This document shows, piece by piece, positions 7,447 to 16,345 of a DNA stretch of 34,576 bases. A program made the translations under genes and the position numbers. Position 1 is the stretch's first letter. Each line of letters opens with the position of its first letter. The DNA comes from JTS-RE37 sp041743425 (lineage in GTDB: Bacteria > Bacteroidota > Bacteroidia > Flavobacteriales > Flavobacteriaceae). Location of the stretch: NCBI GenBank assembly GCA_041743425.1, contig JBGTMS010000048.1, positions 1 to 34,576 on the forward strand, written 5' to 3'. A model generated the notes under the pieces. That model did no database searches and was not told the DNA's origin. It saw nothing but the letters and a program-made list of their open reading frames with translations.

Positions 7447-9870
7447 TTATTTGCTGCCAACGGCAGGTTTGGGATTATCGTGTGTTTTCCGAATCACTTT
7501 CATATCCTTTCCTGCTGCTCCGTCTTCTGTCTCAAGAGCTTTGATCTTTGCATTGACCTCGGCAGTGGTTCCCTCAAAAACCTGTTCCTCAGAATGACTT
7601 TCTCCATTCTCTGTCGTAGTGGTCGTGACGACTGCTTTCACCTGTTCATCAACCAGATTCTCCATCGCAATCCGAACTTCCTTACGCACTTCCTGCGATC
7701 CTTTCCCAAGAGAATAATCATCCAGACTATCTGTAGACAGGGCAATGCTAGGTGCGATAACCAGGGCCACCACAGACATTAATTTAAGGAGTATATTCAA
7801 GGAAGGACCGGAAGTGTCCTTAAAAGGATCGCCGACAGTATCCCCCACAACGGCGGCCTTATGCGCATCTGTTCCTTTTCTTCCCTGCGCTTCGATCATT
7901 TTTTTGGCATTATCCCAGGCACCTCCGGCATTGGATTGGAAAATAGCCATCAGCACTCCACAGGTAGTAACGCCAGCCAGGAGACCGCCCAGCATTTCAG
8001 CCCCGCCGATAAATCCGACCGCAACCGGAACAGCAATGGCCATCAACCCGGGCAATACCATCTCCTTGATAGATGCTTTGGTAGAAATCGCAACACACTT
8101 ATCATATTCCGCATAGCCGTCTGCTGCATCAAATATTTTTCTGTCTGCTTCCGTCGCTTTGGACATATCCGAATCGTATTTTCTCATGACTTCGAGGGCT
8201 GCCTTCAATTGTGGTATATCACGGAACTGACGGCGTACCTCTTCGATCATCGCCATGGCCGCACGCCCCACTGCATTCATTGACAAAGCAGAAAATACAA
8301 AAGGCAGCATACCACCCACCAGCAGGCCAGCCATTATATTAGGTTGAGAGACGTCAATAGCCACCACATTGGCAGTTTTCATAAATGCGGCGAAGAGCGC
8401 CAGGGCGGTCAATGCTGCAGAGGCAATGGCAAAGCCCTTACCGATAGCCGCTGTCGTATTTCCAACCGCATCCAGCTTATCCGTCCTTTCACGCACTTCC
8501 TTTGGAAGTTCGGCCATTTCGGCTATACCACCGGCATTGTCGGAAATAGGACCGTAAGCATCAACAGCCAGTTGTATTCCGGTATTGGCAAGCATCCCAA
8601 CAGCCGCAATGGCAATACCGTACAAACCTGCGAAATGAAAAGAGACCAATATGGCTATTGCGATCAAAATGATGGGAATGGCGGTTGACATCATTCCGAC
8701 ACCCAGCCCTGCAATAATATTGGTGGCAGAACCGGTTTCGGACTGCCTTACTATAGAGTTTACCGGACCTTTACCGGTCCCTGTGTAATACTCTGTCACC
8801 TTTCCAACCAACAAGCCTGCCACAAGTCCCGCAATGGTAGCCCAGAAAACACCCATTGAAGTGAATTCCTTACCATTTTCCATCCAGGATTCAGGCAGCA
8901 TCTCACGGATGACAAAAAATGAGGCGATCAACATCAGGAAGGCCGATCCGAATTCGCCTACATTGAGTGCGGTATGAGGAGATCCTCCATCTTTAACCTT
9001 TACAAAAAACGTTCCTATAATTGACATCAAAATCCCGACAGCGGCAAGCGCCAGGGGCAGATATACCGCTCCGAGACCGTCATAGGAGCCGGTGAACTCA
9101 GGCAGAGTGACAAATGCCGCACCCAGGACCATGGTTCCGAGAATGGATCCTACATAAGACTCGAATAAATCTGCTCCCATCCCGGCAACATCTCCGACGT
9201 TATCGCCCACGTTGTCCGCAATGGTGGCGGGATTCAGAGGATGATCTTCAGGGATACCGGCTTCCACTTTACCTACGAGATCAGCTCCGACGTCCGCAGC
9301 TTTCGTGTAAATGCCCCCCCCAACCCTTGCAAATAAAGCAATGGATGAAGCCCCGAGTGAAAATCCTGAGAGGACATTAAGCACCTCCGTGATGTTCCAA
9401 CCCTGACCGCTGTAGATAGTAAAAAGACCCCCCAGCCCAAGTACCCCAAGGCCAACAACTCCTAATCCCATAACAGATCCTCCTGCAAAAGCGACCTCAA
9501 GTGCTTTTCCTAACGAAGTTCTCGCGGCCTGGGTGGTGCGCACATTGGCCTTTGTGGCTACACGCATACCAATAAATCCCGCGAGGCCTGAGCATAAAGC
9601 GCCCACTACAAAGGAAACAGCAACCATACCGCTGGATCCAGGTTCAGAAACTCCTTTGAAATATAGGAGGATGGCCACAGCCACAACAAATATGGCTAGT
9701 ATTTTATATTCGGCTTTAAGGAAAGACATTGCTCCGTCCGCGATATTCTTGGCAATTCGGGCCATTCGTTCAGTTCCTACTTCCTGTTTGGCAACCCAGG
9801 CATTCTTTACAAATACAAACAACAGGCCTACAATCCCGAATGCCCATAAATAGTTCACGATAATTTCCAT
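7447..9870 (-). CDS. hppA: K+-stimulated membrane-bound pyrophosphatase (H+ or Na+ pump)
   Basis: 807-residue multi-span pump that couples pyrophosphate hydrolysis to ion export across the inner membrane. The PPi-binding signature DVGADLVGK is at residues 193-201, followed by the DNVGDNVGDVAGMGADLFE acidic cluster; further acidic substrate motifs occur at DNAGGIAEMAEL and DNAKKMIE. GNTTAAIGKG has Ala where K+-independent enzymes carry Lys, so it belongs to the K+-dependent type. Whether H+ or Na+ is moved cannot be decided by eye. Oddly, after the last helix there are about 96 polar residues (about 712-807) with Thr- and Glu-rich stretches; in this family the C-terminus normally ends near the last helix and faces the periplasm. 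It has its own promoter and terminator. Confidence 0.96.
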   Translation of the reverse strand: MEIIVNYLWAFGIVGLLFVFVKNAWVAKQEVGTERMARIAKNIADGAMSFLKAEYKILAIFVVAVAILLYFKGVSEPGSSGMVAVSFVVGALCSGLAGFIGMRVATKANVRTTQAARTSLGKALEVAFAGGSVMGLGVVGLGVLGLGGLFTIYSGQGWNITEVLNVLSGFSLGASSIALFARVGGGIYTKAADVGADLVGKVEAGIPEDHPLNPATIADNVGDNVGDVAGMGADLFESYVGSILGTMVLGAAFVTLPEFTGSYDGLGAVYLPLALAAVGILMSIIGTFFVKVKDGGSPHTALNVGEFGSAFLMLIASFFVIREMLPESWMENGKEFTSMGVFWATIAGLVAGLLVGKVTEYYTGTGKGPVNSIVRQSETGSATNIIAGLGVGMMSTAIPIILIAIAILVSFHFAGLYGIAIAAVGMLANTGIQLAVDAYGPISDNAGGIAEMAELPKEVRERTDKLDAVGNTTAAIGKGFAIASAALTALALFAAFMKTANVVAIDVSQPNIMAGLLVGGMLPFVFSALSMNAVGRAAMAMIEEVRRQFRDIPQLKAALEVMRKYDSDMSKATEADRKIFDAADGYAEYDKCVAISTKASIKEMVLPGLMAIAVPVAVGFIGGAEMLGGLLAGVTTCGVLMAIFQSNAGGAWDNAKKMIEAQGRKGTDAHKAAVVGDTVGDPFKDTSGPSLNILLKLMSVVALVIAPSIALSTDSLDDYSLGKGSQEVRKEVRIAMENLVDEQVKAVVTTTTTENGESHSEEQVFEGTTAEVNAKIKALETEDGAAGKDMKVIRKTHDNPKPAVGSK

Positions 9871-9903
9871 ATAGATACGTTAGTTAGGATATTAAAACGG
9901 GGG

Positions 9904-9911
9904 CAAAAGTA
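9904..9911 (-). promoter_or_regulatory. Probable -7 box of hppA
   Basis: TACTTTTG on the minus strand fits TAnnTTTG and would give a leader of about 27 bases before the hppA ATG at 9870. Confidence 0.5.
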
Positions 9912-9940
9912 GTAAAATGGTTTAGAATAAAAAAAGATAA

Positions 9941-12436
9941 TCAGAAGCTAAACCCGAATGATCCGGTGATGCTGAAGGGGCGTGCATTGGGGTTCTCCAA
10001 ATAGTTACCCCTGAAATTAAAATCGATTCTGAATATCCTGAAGATATTACCTACACCCAGGGAGTATTCCCAGTAAATCGCATCGTCAGGTGCCATCAGC
10101 GGTATATTTGTCGGGCTGCTGAGAGCGATATTTTCATCAGACAACTGTCCCCAGGCCCCACGGACCCCAATAATTTCCCTCAGATCCAGTTTCCTGAGAA
10201 ACGGGATCCTGGAAAAAAGACGGCCATTAAAATTATGTTCGAGGTGGGCAGAAGCATAGGTGTCGGTAACGAATTCATAAAAATTCAGATTGGGGAAGGT
10301 ATTGTACAGGGAAAAGATCGTCTGGTTTCCAGGGATCACATTAAGCAGCCCCAACGGGACTTCTCCAAAGGTTTTTCCAAGTTCTATCGTACTTATCAAC
10401 CTCCCGATACCCCCTACCTGCCAGGGCTGGGTATAAGAAAACTGAAGCTTCCCATAGTTAAAATCACTTTCGAGGAAACCCTCCGTCCCCTTGGTGTAAT
10501 TAATAAGGATCGTGCTGTAATTGTCATTGATATCCCGGCGTTCCACCCCATATCCAATCGTCCTCCGCCCCGGAGTGAAAATAAGAGTGGTATTGATGTC
10601 AAATTGTTTGATCTCCGATGATATGCCCGAAGGAGCGTCAGGATCCAAATAATCAAGGCTGAATGCTTCGGGCAAAGCGGAACGGAGGGTCCGGAAGGAT
10701 CCGCCAAAACTTACCCTGAAATTAAGGTAAGGTTCCAGTTCCATATTAAAGGTGCTCAGGTTAATATTGGTCAATCTGTTATTAGAGCCAACCGAAACCA
10801 GCGAGGAAGAAGCGATACTCCTTCCAAGGACGTCATTGGTTGATGTCAGGCTTAGCCCAAGCTGTTCCACATCCCTTCTGTTACCCCCTGAAACGATCAA
10901 TCGAATCTCAGGGTTGAGCAACCACTTGGCTGAAAATCCATGTTTAAATTTATGATCCCCGAACCCATATGCCATATAACCTTCAAGGCGCCATGGATCA
11001 TTCTGTCCAAAGTATGTACGTGCCCCGGTACGTACCCTGATTCCTTCAGCTTCGTTATACCCGAACAGATCATATACTGACCCTATATCAAGATTCCATT
11101 TGTCAATCTCTACATAACCAGATCCCAGGATACTGGCAATGTCGTAATAGGTTCGGAATTTAGGAACAGTTTTCAGGGTATCCAGCAAGGCATACACTCC
11201 GGCTTCATCCTTGCTCAGGGACTCCAGGCGGTTGTTCTTCCAGAAAATACTGTCTCTGTTCAGAATTCTGGGATCGAAGGGATCACTTTCGGTGGCGTAG
11301 AAGGATGCAGGCCGGGAAGTGTCAAAAACGTAATTATCGTAAACCGTCGTCCGTTTCCCGTAAACACCCCTTGAAGCATCTTTTTTATTCAGACTGAAAT
11401 CGCTCAGCATATAATCGCGCTTAAGGAGAAAGACCGAATCATTGATCACCTCAAATTCCTGCTCGATATATATATCCTTAACCCAGTTGATATTGGCGCT
11501 TCGGGTAACTTCCAGGTTGATCTTCTTGATCGCGAAGGTGCTGTCGTTGACCCAGAAATCCCCCTTAAAGGTTAATTCGTTTTTTCGCCTGGGATAGTAT
11601 ATAATATTGTAACACCATTTATCATCAATGTAGGCACTATCCGAAAGAACATAATTGTAGGTGTCAATCCCTGTCTTTGACAGCGGACTTGTAAAGCTCT
11701 TATCAAAAAACTTCAGATAATTATTATAGATGTCATAGTCAGAATACAGGTCTTGTACGAACGCCAGGATGGCCTGGTTGTTCTCAAAGCCCGAGTTCTT
11801 ATTGCCCATCACATCTTCCCGCTCTTCAGATAGCAGGTTATTCCCATACACCTTACTGGCCGTTTCATTCAGGAATATCGGGAGGTAGGTTTTCCCTGTG
11901 ATCCTTGAAGTATCGAGATCGGCAAAAATAAACTCGAGACCTTTGAACAATTTGCTTGTCATAAGCGAACTGTCTATGGTATTGAGATCAAACTCTATCT
12001 TTTCATATTTATCATATTCGTAACGGTCAAATTTACGCAGCCCGTTGATCCTTTTCCTTGCCCAGATTTTCCTGAGGATATCAATGGCGGGATTATTCTT
12101 TTTGGACTGTTTCCCAACGTAGACCACAACTTCATCCAATTGCTGGCTTGTTTCTACCAGGACAATCCTCATATTATAAGTTACTTTGGAGGAAAGGGCT
12201 ATAGCCACGGGGTCATAACCTATAAAAGTAATTTTGAGTGTATCATGGGTATCCGGCGACTCCAGGTAAAATCTGCCATCGTCATTTGAAATCGTACCTT
12301 CTGTAGTTTGGGGAAAAAGCACATTGGCAAATGCTACCGGAACTCCCGCCTCATCCACGACCATTCCCCCCACTTTGGTTTGCGAGACAACCGTCAGGGT
12401 AACTAAAAGAAAGACATATAGCAGCAGCGACTTCAT
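9941..12436 (-). CDS. DUF5686 outer-membrane protein with carboxypeptidase-like regulatory domain
   Basis: 831 residues. A signal peptide (MKSLLLYVFLLVTLTVVSQ) is followed by a CarboxypepD-regulatory-like beta domain (about 20-105; GMVVDEAGVPVAFANV, TISNDDGRFYLES, FIGYD), the module found at the N-terminus of SusC-type and other Bacteroidetes outer-membrane proteins. The remaining 700 or so residues match the DUF5686 pattern: a middle region rich in Asp/Asn/Tyr, then alternating strands and a C-terminal aromatic FSITGSFGFSF, as expected for an outer-membrane barrel. There is no TonB box or SusD partner, so it is not a SusC transporter. The function is unknown. It lies between pdhB and hppA in the same direction but is not clearly co-transcribed with either. 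Confidence 0.85.
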   Translation of the reverse strand: MKSLLLYVFLLVTLTVVSQTKVGGMVVDEAGVPVAFANVLFPQTTEGTISNDDGRFYLESPDTHDTLKITFIGYDPVAIALSSKVTYNMRIVLVETSQQLDEVVVYVGKQSKKNNPAIDILRKIWARKRINGLRKFDRYEYDKYEKIEFDLNTIDSSLMTSKLFKGLEFIFADLDTSRITGKTYLPIFLNETASKVYGNNLLSEEREDVMGNKNSGFENNQAILAFVQDLYSDYDIYNNYLKFFDKSFTSPLSKTGIDTYNYVLSDSAYIDDKWCYNIIYYPRRKNELTFKGDFWVNDSTFAIKKINLEVTRSANINWVKDIYIEQEFEVINDSVFLLKRDYMLSDFSLNKKDASRGVYGKRTTVYDNYVFDTSRPASFYATESDPFDPRILNRDSIFWKNNRLESLSKDEAGVYALLDTLKTVPKFRTYYDIASILGSGYVEIDKWNLDIGSVYDLFGYNEAEGIRVRTGARTYFGQNDPWRLEGYMAYGFGDHKFKHGFSAKWLLNPEIRLIVSGGNRRDVEQLGLSLTSTNDVLGRSIASSSLVSVGSNNRLTNINLSTFNMELEPYLNFRVSFGGSFRTLRSALPEAFSLDYLDPDAPSGISSEIKQFDINTTLIFTPGRRTIGYGVERRDINDNYSTILINYTKGTEGFLESDFNYGKLQFSYTQPWQVGGIGRLISTIELGKTFGEVPLGLLNVIPGNQTIFSLYNTFPNLNFYEFVTDTYASAHLEHNFNGRLFSRIPFLRKLDLREIIGVRGAWGQLSDENIALSSPTNIPLMAPDDAIYWEYSLGVGNIFRIFRIDFNFRGNYLENPNARPFSITGSFGFSF

Positions 12437-12596
12437 TTTGTTATCGCTGAACTAGTGCTTTAAGGTAAGGAATCACCATAATTTTCCGGAAAACTTAAGA
12501 CGATTAAAATATTAGGAAAGTCTGAGGAATATCTATCATTTCACACGGCAACCGCTTTATCAGACACGGCTGGATACACCTGCAATATCCAATCGA

Positions 12597-13574
12597 TTAT
12601 TTATATAATACTTTTTTAACAGCCCGGACGACATCCTCTGAGTTAGGGATCCATTGCTCCAGCAACACTGGGGAATAAGGGGCAGGCGTATCGGCAGTAT
12701 TGATTTTAATAATTGGCGCATCCAAAAAATCAAATGCCTTCGACTGTACGAGATAGGTAATTTCCGTCGATACATTCCCGAAAGGCCATGCTTCTTCCAG
12801 TATGACAAGACGGTTGGTCTTTTTTACCGAGGTGATAATGGTTTCCTGATCCATTGGCCGTACGGTGCGCAGATCTATAATCTCGCAGCTGATGTCTTCT
12901 TTTTCCAGTTCTTCAGCCGCCTTATAGGCTTCTTTGATTATTTTTCCGAATGACACGATGGTCACATCTGTGCCTTCACGCTTTATTTCCGCAACTCCCA
13001 GGGGAATGGTAAATTCCCCTTCGGTAACTTCGCCCTTATCCCCATACATTTGTTCGGATTCCATAAAAATGACTGGGTCGTCATCACGAATAGCCGATTT
13101 TAAAAGTCCTTTGGCGTCATTGGGATTGGAAGGAACGACCACCTTTAAACCCGGACAATTCGCGAACCAGCTCTCAAATGCCTGACTATGAGTTGCAGCC
13201 AACTGCCCTGCCGAGCCCGTAGGACCGCGAAAGACAATAGGACAATTGAACTGGCCCCCTGACATCTGTCTGATTTTGGCCGCATTGTTGATGATCTGAT
13301 CTATCCCTACCAAACAAAAATTAAAAGTCATATACTCAATTATGGGTCGGTTCCCAATCATGGCCGATCCCACTCCAACTCCTGCAAACCCCAGCTCTGA
13401 GATGGGAGTATCTATAACACGCTCCGGACCAAATTCTGCCAGCATCCCTTTAGAGGCCTTATAGGCACCGTTGTATTCAGCCACTTCCTCCCCCATCAGG
13501 TAAATGGTGTCATCCCTCCTCATTTCTTCAGACATGGCTTCTGCAATAGCTTCCCTGAACTGTAATGTCTTCAT
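12597..13574 (-). CDS. pdhB: Pyruvate dehydrogenase E1 component, beta subunit
   Basis: 325 residues, the usual length for E1 beta. It starts MKTLQFREAIAEAMSEEM; the GEEVAEYNGAYKASKGM segment carries the thiamin-pyrophosphate glutamate (residues 29-45), and the C-terminal transketolase domain runs through VKKTNRLVILEEAWPFG. With E1 alpha it decarboxylates pyruvate and acetylates the E2 lipoyl group. The alpha and E2 genes are not in this window; E1 beta encoded apart from the others is common in Flavobacteriia. The gene is divergent from etfBA across an intergenic region with a 22-bp palindrome. Related branched-chain E1 beta subunits look similar, but the motif spelling fits pyruvate dehydrogenase best. 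Confidence 0.93.
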   Translation of the reverse strand: MKTLQFREAIAEAMSEEMRRDDTIYLMGEEVAEYNGAYKASKGMLAEFGPERVIDTPISELGFAGVGVGSAMIGNRPIIEYMTFNFCLVGIDQIINNAAKIRQMSGGQFNCPIVFRGPTGSAGQLAATHSQAFESWFANCPGLKVVVPSNPNDAKGLLKSAIRDDDPVIFMESEQMYGDKGEVTEGEFTIPLGVAEIKREGTDVTIVSFGKIIKEAYKAAEELEKEDISCEIIDLRTVRPMDQETIITSVKKTNRLVILEEAWPFGNVSTEITYLVQSKAFDFLDAPIIKINTADTPAPYSPVLLEQWIPNSEDVVRAVKKVLYK

Positions 13575-13620
13575 GTAGTATCGTGTTATATCTTAAGCTT
13601 CAATGCGTGCAAAATGCGAA

Positions 13621-13628
13621 CAAAAATA
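13621..13628 (-). promoter_or_regulatory. Probable -7 box of pdhB
   Basis: TATTTTTG on the minus strand matches TAnnTTTG, predicting a transcript start near 13614 and a leader of about 40 bases. Confidence 0.5.
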
Positions 13629-13679
13629 GGAAAATATCTATCAATACAACCCCCGTAAAAGGTAAAAAAATCTGAGAAC

Positions 13680-13701
13680 TTTACTATGCATGCATAGTAA
13701 A
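13680..13701. promoter_or_regulatory. Perfect 22-bp palindrome, likely operator, between pdhB and etfB
   Basis: The half-site TTTACTATGCA (13680-13690) is followed directly by its exact reverse complement (13691-13701). It spans about -52 to -31 relative to the predicted etfB start, so a bound dimer would cover the -33 element. The sequence fits the symmetry expected of a TetR- or MarR-type dimer, but I do not recognise the regulator. Confidence 0.65.
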
Positions 13702-13717
13702 TCTTAAAATTAATACC

Positions 13718-13725
13718 TATCTTTG
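13718..13725 (+). promoter_or_regulatory. Probable -7 box of etfBA
   Basis: TATCTTTG matches TAnnTTTG, giving a start near 13732 and a leader of about 21 bases before the etfB ATG at 13753. Confidence 0.5.
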
Positions 13726-13752
13726 GGCCACTTAATAAAGACGTCCATTCGT

Positions 13753-14499
13753 ATGAAAATCTTAGTATGTATCAGCAATGTTCCCGACACAACTTCTAAA
13801 ATAAATTTCACCTCAGGGGACACCAAATTTGATACCACCGGGGTACAATTTGTCATTAATCCGAATGATGAATTTGGACTGACGAGGGCTATGTGGTTCA
13901 AGGAGAAACAGGGGGCAACCCTGCACGTGGCAACAGTCGGTGGCGTCGGCACGGAACCGACCATCCGGAAGGCCCTGGCCATCGGCGCAGATGAAGCTAT
14001 TCGGATTGATGCCGAGCCGACAGACGGGTATTTCGTAGCCCGGCAATTGGCCGAAATTGTGAAAAACGGCGGATACGATCTTATAATCGCCGGTCGGGAA
14101 TCCATCGACTATAACGGGGGTATGGTCCCAGGGATTATGGCCGCATTGCTTGGAATGAACTTTGTCAATACGTGTATCAGTCTTGAAATTGATGAAAATA
14201 AGGTAACTGCCATCCGGGAAATTGACGGAGGAAAGGAAAAAATTGCCACTTCTCTCCCCCTGATCATAGGAGGACAGAAAGGTCTGGTACTGGAGAGTGA
14301 TCTCAGGATACCTAATATGCGTGGGATCATGATGGCGAGACAGAAAAAGCTTCAGGTGGTTTCGGCCATTGATGCCCCTCAGGCTACAAGAGACATTTCG
14401 TTTGACAAGCCAGCCCCCAAGGGACAGATCAAAATGATCGATTCCGGGAATGTCGGAGAATTGGTAGAACTCCTGCACAACGAGGCCAAAGTCATTTAA
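13753..14499 (+). CDS. etfB: Electron transfer flavoprotein, beta subunit
   Basis: 248 residues, the standard EtfB length. It starts MKILVCISNVPDTTSKINF; the frame is open back to 13723, but the conserved MKILV start and the promoter position favour 13753. The AMP-binding region (GRESIDYNGGMVPGIMAALLG, about 115-136) is typical. With EtfA it carries electrons from acyl-CoA and other flavin dehydrogenases to the quinone pool through ETF:quinone oxidoreductase. It is followed 55 bases later by etfA. The upstream palindrome suggests repressor control, perhaps tied to fatty-acid or amino-acid oxidation (inference). Confidence 0.95.
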   Translation: MKILVCISNVPDTTSKINFTSGDTKFDTTGVQFVINPNDEFGLTRAMWFKEKQGATLHVATVGGVGTEPTIRKALAIGADEAIRIDAEPTDGYFVARQLAEIVKNGGYDLIIAGRESIDYNGGMVPGIMAALLGMNFVNTCISLEIDENKVTAIREIDGGKEKIATSLPLIIGGQKGLVLESDLRIPNMRGIMMARQKKLQVVSAIDAPQATRDISFDKPAPKGQIKMIDSGNVGELVELLHNEAKVI

Positions 14500-14554
14500 T
14501 ATAAAATTAATATTCATATTCCGGCGTTCGGAATTTAGATCCAAAAAATGTAGT

Positions 14555-15523
14555 ATGTCGGTATTAGTTTATACAGAATCAGAGAACCGGAAATTTAAAA
14601 AGAATGCTTTTGAAGTAGCGGCTTATGCTTTTGAGGTAGCGCGGATAATGGGCACCTCTGTAACGGCAATAGCCTTTCATGCCGAAGCTCCGGAGGACCT
14701 GGGCGGCTATGGCGTATCGCGGGTATTGAATGTGACTACCGATACGCTTCAAACATTTAACGCCAGGGCTTATGCCTCCGTTATTGCCCAGGCCGCTCAG
14801 AAAGAAGATGCCACCGTAATTGTGATTAGCTCAAGTACCGATTCCCGTTTTTTAGGGGCCATTCTTGCCGGAAAACTCAAAGCAGGATATGTACCTAATG
14901 TGGTAGCAGCCCCGGAAAGTATCGCTCCTCTGGTAGTTCGCAGAACCGTTTTCAGCAATAAGGGATTTGCTCATTCGCAGATTGATGCAGCAGTAAGCAT
15001 CATCGGGGTGTCCAACAACGCATTCGGTCAAAAAGAAAACGCAGTTGAAGCTACTGTAGAGGGTTTCGAACCAACAACAAGCGATTCGGATTTCAGCACA
15101 AAGTCGGTTGAAATTGATAAGGTGCCAGGTAAAACCACCATTGCTGATGCTGACATTGTGGTCTCAGGAGGCAGAGGGCTGAAAGGACCCGAAAACTGGG
15201 GGATGATCGAAGAACTCGCAGCCGTACTGGGAGCAGCAACCGCCTGTTCCAAACCAGTATCTGACCTGGGTTGGCGTCCTCATAGCGAGCATGTGGGACA
15301 AACAGGAAAACCAGTGGCATCCAACTTGTATGTCGCTATCGGAATTTCCGGAGCGATTCAACACCTGGCCGGGGTAAGCGCGTCCAAGGTTAAAGTCGTA
15401 ATCAACAGCGATCCCGAAGCGCCATTTTTTAAAGCTGCAGACTATGGCATCGTGGGTGATGCGTTTCAGGTGATACCTGAACTCATCGAAAAATTAAAGG
15501 AATTTAAGGCCCAAAACGCCTAA
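14555..15523 (+). CDS. etfA: Electron transfer flavoprotein, alpha subunit
   Basis: 322 residues, normal for EtfA. The N-terminal domain starts MSVLVYTESENRKFKKNAFE. The C-terminal FAD domain has VVSGGRGLKGPENWGMIEELA (about 197-217), SKPVSDLGWRPHSEHVGQTGK (about 233-253) and the AIGISGAIQHLAGV segment (about 261-274), which bind FAD. It forms a heterodimer with EtfB from the preceding gene and is surely in the same operon. A weak hairpin follows the stop codon. Confidence 0.96.
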   Translation: MSVLVYTESENRKFKKNAFEVAAYAFEVARIMGTSVTAIAFHAEAPEDLGGYGVSRVLNVTTDTLQTFNARAYASVIAQAAQKEDATVIVISSSTDSRFLGAILAGKLKAGYVPNVVAAPESIAPLVVRRTVFSNKGFAHSQIDAAVSIIGVSNNAFGQKENAVEATVEGFEPTTSDSDFSTKSVEIDKVPGKTTIADADIVVSGGRGLKGPENWGMIEELAAVLGAATACSKPVSDLGWRPHSEHVGQTGKPVASNLYVAIGISGAIQHLAGVSASKVKVVINSDPEAPFFKAADYGIVGDAFQVIPELIEKLKEFKAQNA

Positions 15524-15547
15524 TTTTTGTTAATTTGTGCCCTTTAA

Positions 15548-15566
15548 GGCTGTAGTTTAAACAGCC
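15548..15566 (+). terminator. Possible weak terminator after etfA
   Basis: GGCTGT and ACAGCC form a 6-bp stem with a 7-base loop 24 bases after etfA. The T-run starts only about 9 bases further on, so termination would be partial at best. Confidence 0.3.
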
Positions 15567-15607
15567 ATTCCCAATTTTTAAAGAGCCTTCACAGGCAGAA
15601 TGCAGCA

Positions 15608-16237
15608 ATGAGTTTAGTCCGATTGAAAATTAAGGGGATCTCGTATAGCCAGACGCAAAATGGGGCATACGCCCTTATATTGAACGAGGTAGATGGCGAT
15701 AGAAAACTTCCGATTGTCATAGGTGCCTTTGAGGCACAATCAATAGCGATTGCACTTGAAAAGGAAATAAAGCCGCCACGTCCCCTTACCCACGACCTTT
15801 TTAAAAATTTTGCCGACCGCTTTGACATTGTTGTGAAACAGGTTATCATTCACAAACTGGTGGATGGGGTCTTTTATTCGAGTATCATTTGTGAACGGGA
15901 CAAGATTGAAGAGATCATAGATGCCCGGACAAGTGATGCCATAGCGCTGGCGCTGCGCTTTAATGCTCCGATTTTTACCTATAAAACCATTCTGGATAAG
16001 GCGGGAATTTTTCTTAAATTTTCCTCCAAGGATAAGGATAAGGAAGCGGGAGATGACAGTATTGTCGTTGATGAGATCCTGCAGGAAGGGGAGACCGTGG
16101 AAATAGAGGCCGGCGCAACCGCCCCATACAAAGAATTAAGCCTGGACGAACTTCATCAGGAACTGGATAAGGCAGTTGCCAGTGAAGATTATGAAAAAGC
16201 TGCAAAACTACGGGATGAAATTTCCAAGCGCAATTGA
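15608..16237 (+). CDS. Bifunctional nuclease family protein (DUF151) with C-terminal UVR motif
   Basis: 209 residues. Residues 1 to about 135 form a DUF151 domain (GAYALILNEVDGDRKLPIVIGAFEAQSIAIALE; later IIDARTSDAIALALRFNAPIF), the fold shared with plant bifunctional nucleases and thermophilic TM0160-like proteins. An acidic linker follows, then a UvrB/UvrC-type coiled motif (about 176-207; LDELHQELDKAVASEDYEKAAKLRDEI), which in other proteins mediates protein contacts. This two-part layout is common in Bacteroidetes. The biochemical role in bacteria is not settled. It lies 84 bases behind etfA and 108 bases before the nucleoside transporter; it may be read through from etfBA. Confidence 0.88.
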   Translation: MSLVRLKIKGISYSQTQNGAYALILNEVDGDRKLPIVIGAFEAQSIAIALEKEIKPPRPLTHDLFKNFADRFDIVVKQVIIHKLVDGVFYSSIICERDKIEEIIDARTSDAIALALRFNAPIFTYKTILDKAGIFLKFSSKDKDKEAGDDSIVVDEILQEGETVEIEAGATAPYKELSLDELHQELDKAVASEDYEKAAKLRDEISKRN

Positions 16238-16345
16238 TGCCGTAGATTCGGTGCCGCCTTTTCCCATGTTTCCCCCCTTCCGTCTGTATTTCTTACCCAT
16301 GCACTGCGGCGCCAACGCCCACTTCATCATATCAATTGTGAGGGA

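Noticed and set aside
12571..12589. GGATA/TATCC hairpin after pdhB as a terminator
   Set aside because: A 5-bp AT-rich stem with a 9-base loop and no T-run; too weak to call.
13813..14544. 243-residue minus-strand frame opposite etfB
   Set aside because: Antisense to etfB, no recognisable domain or promoter.
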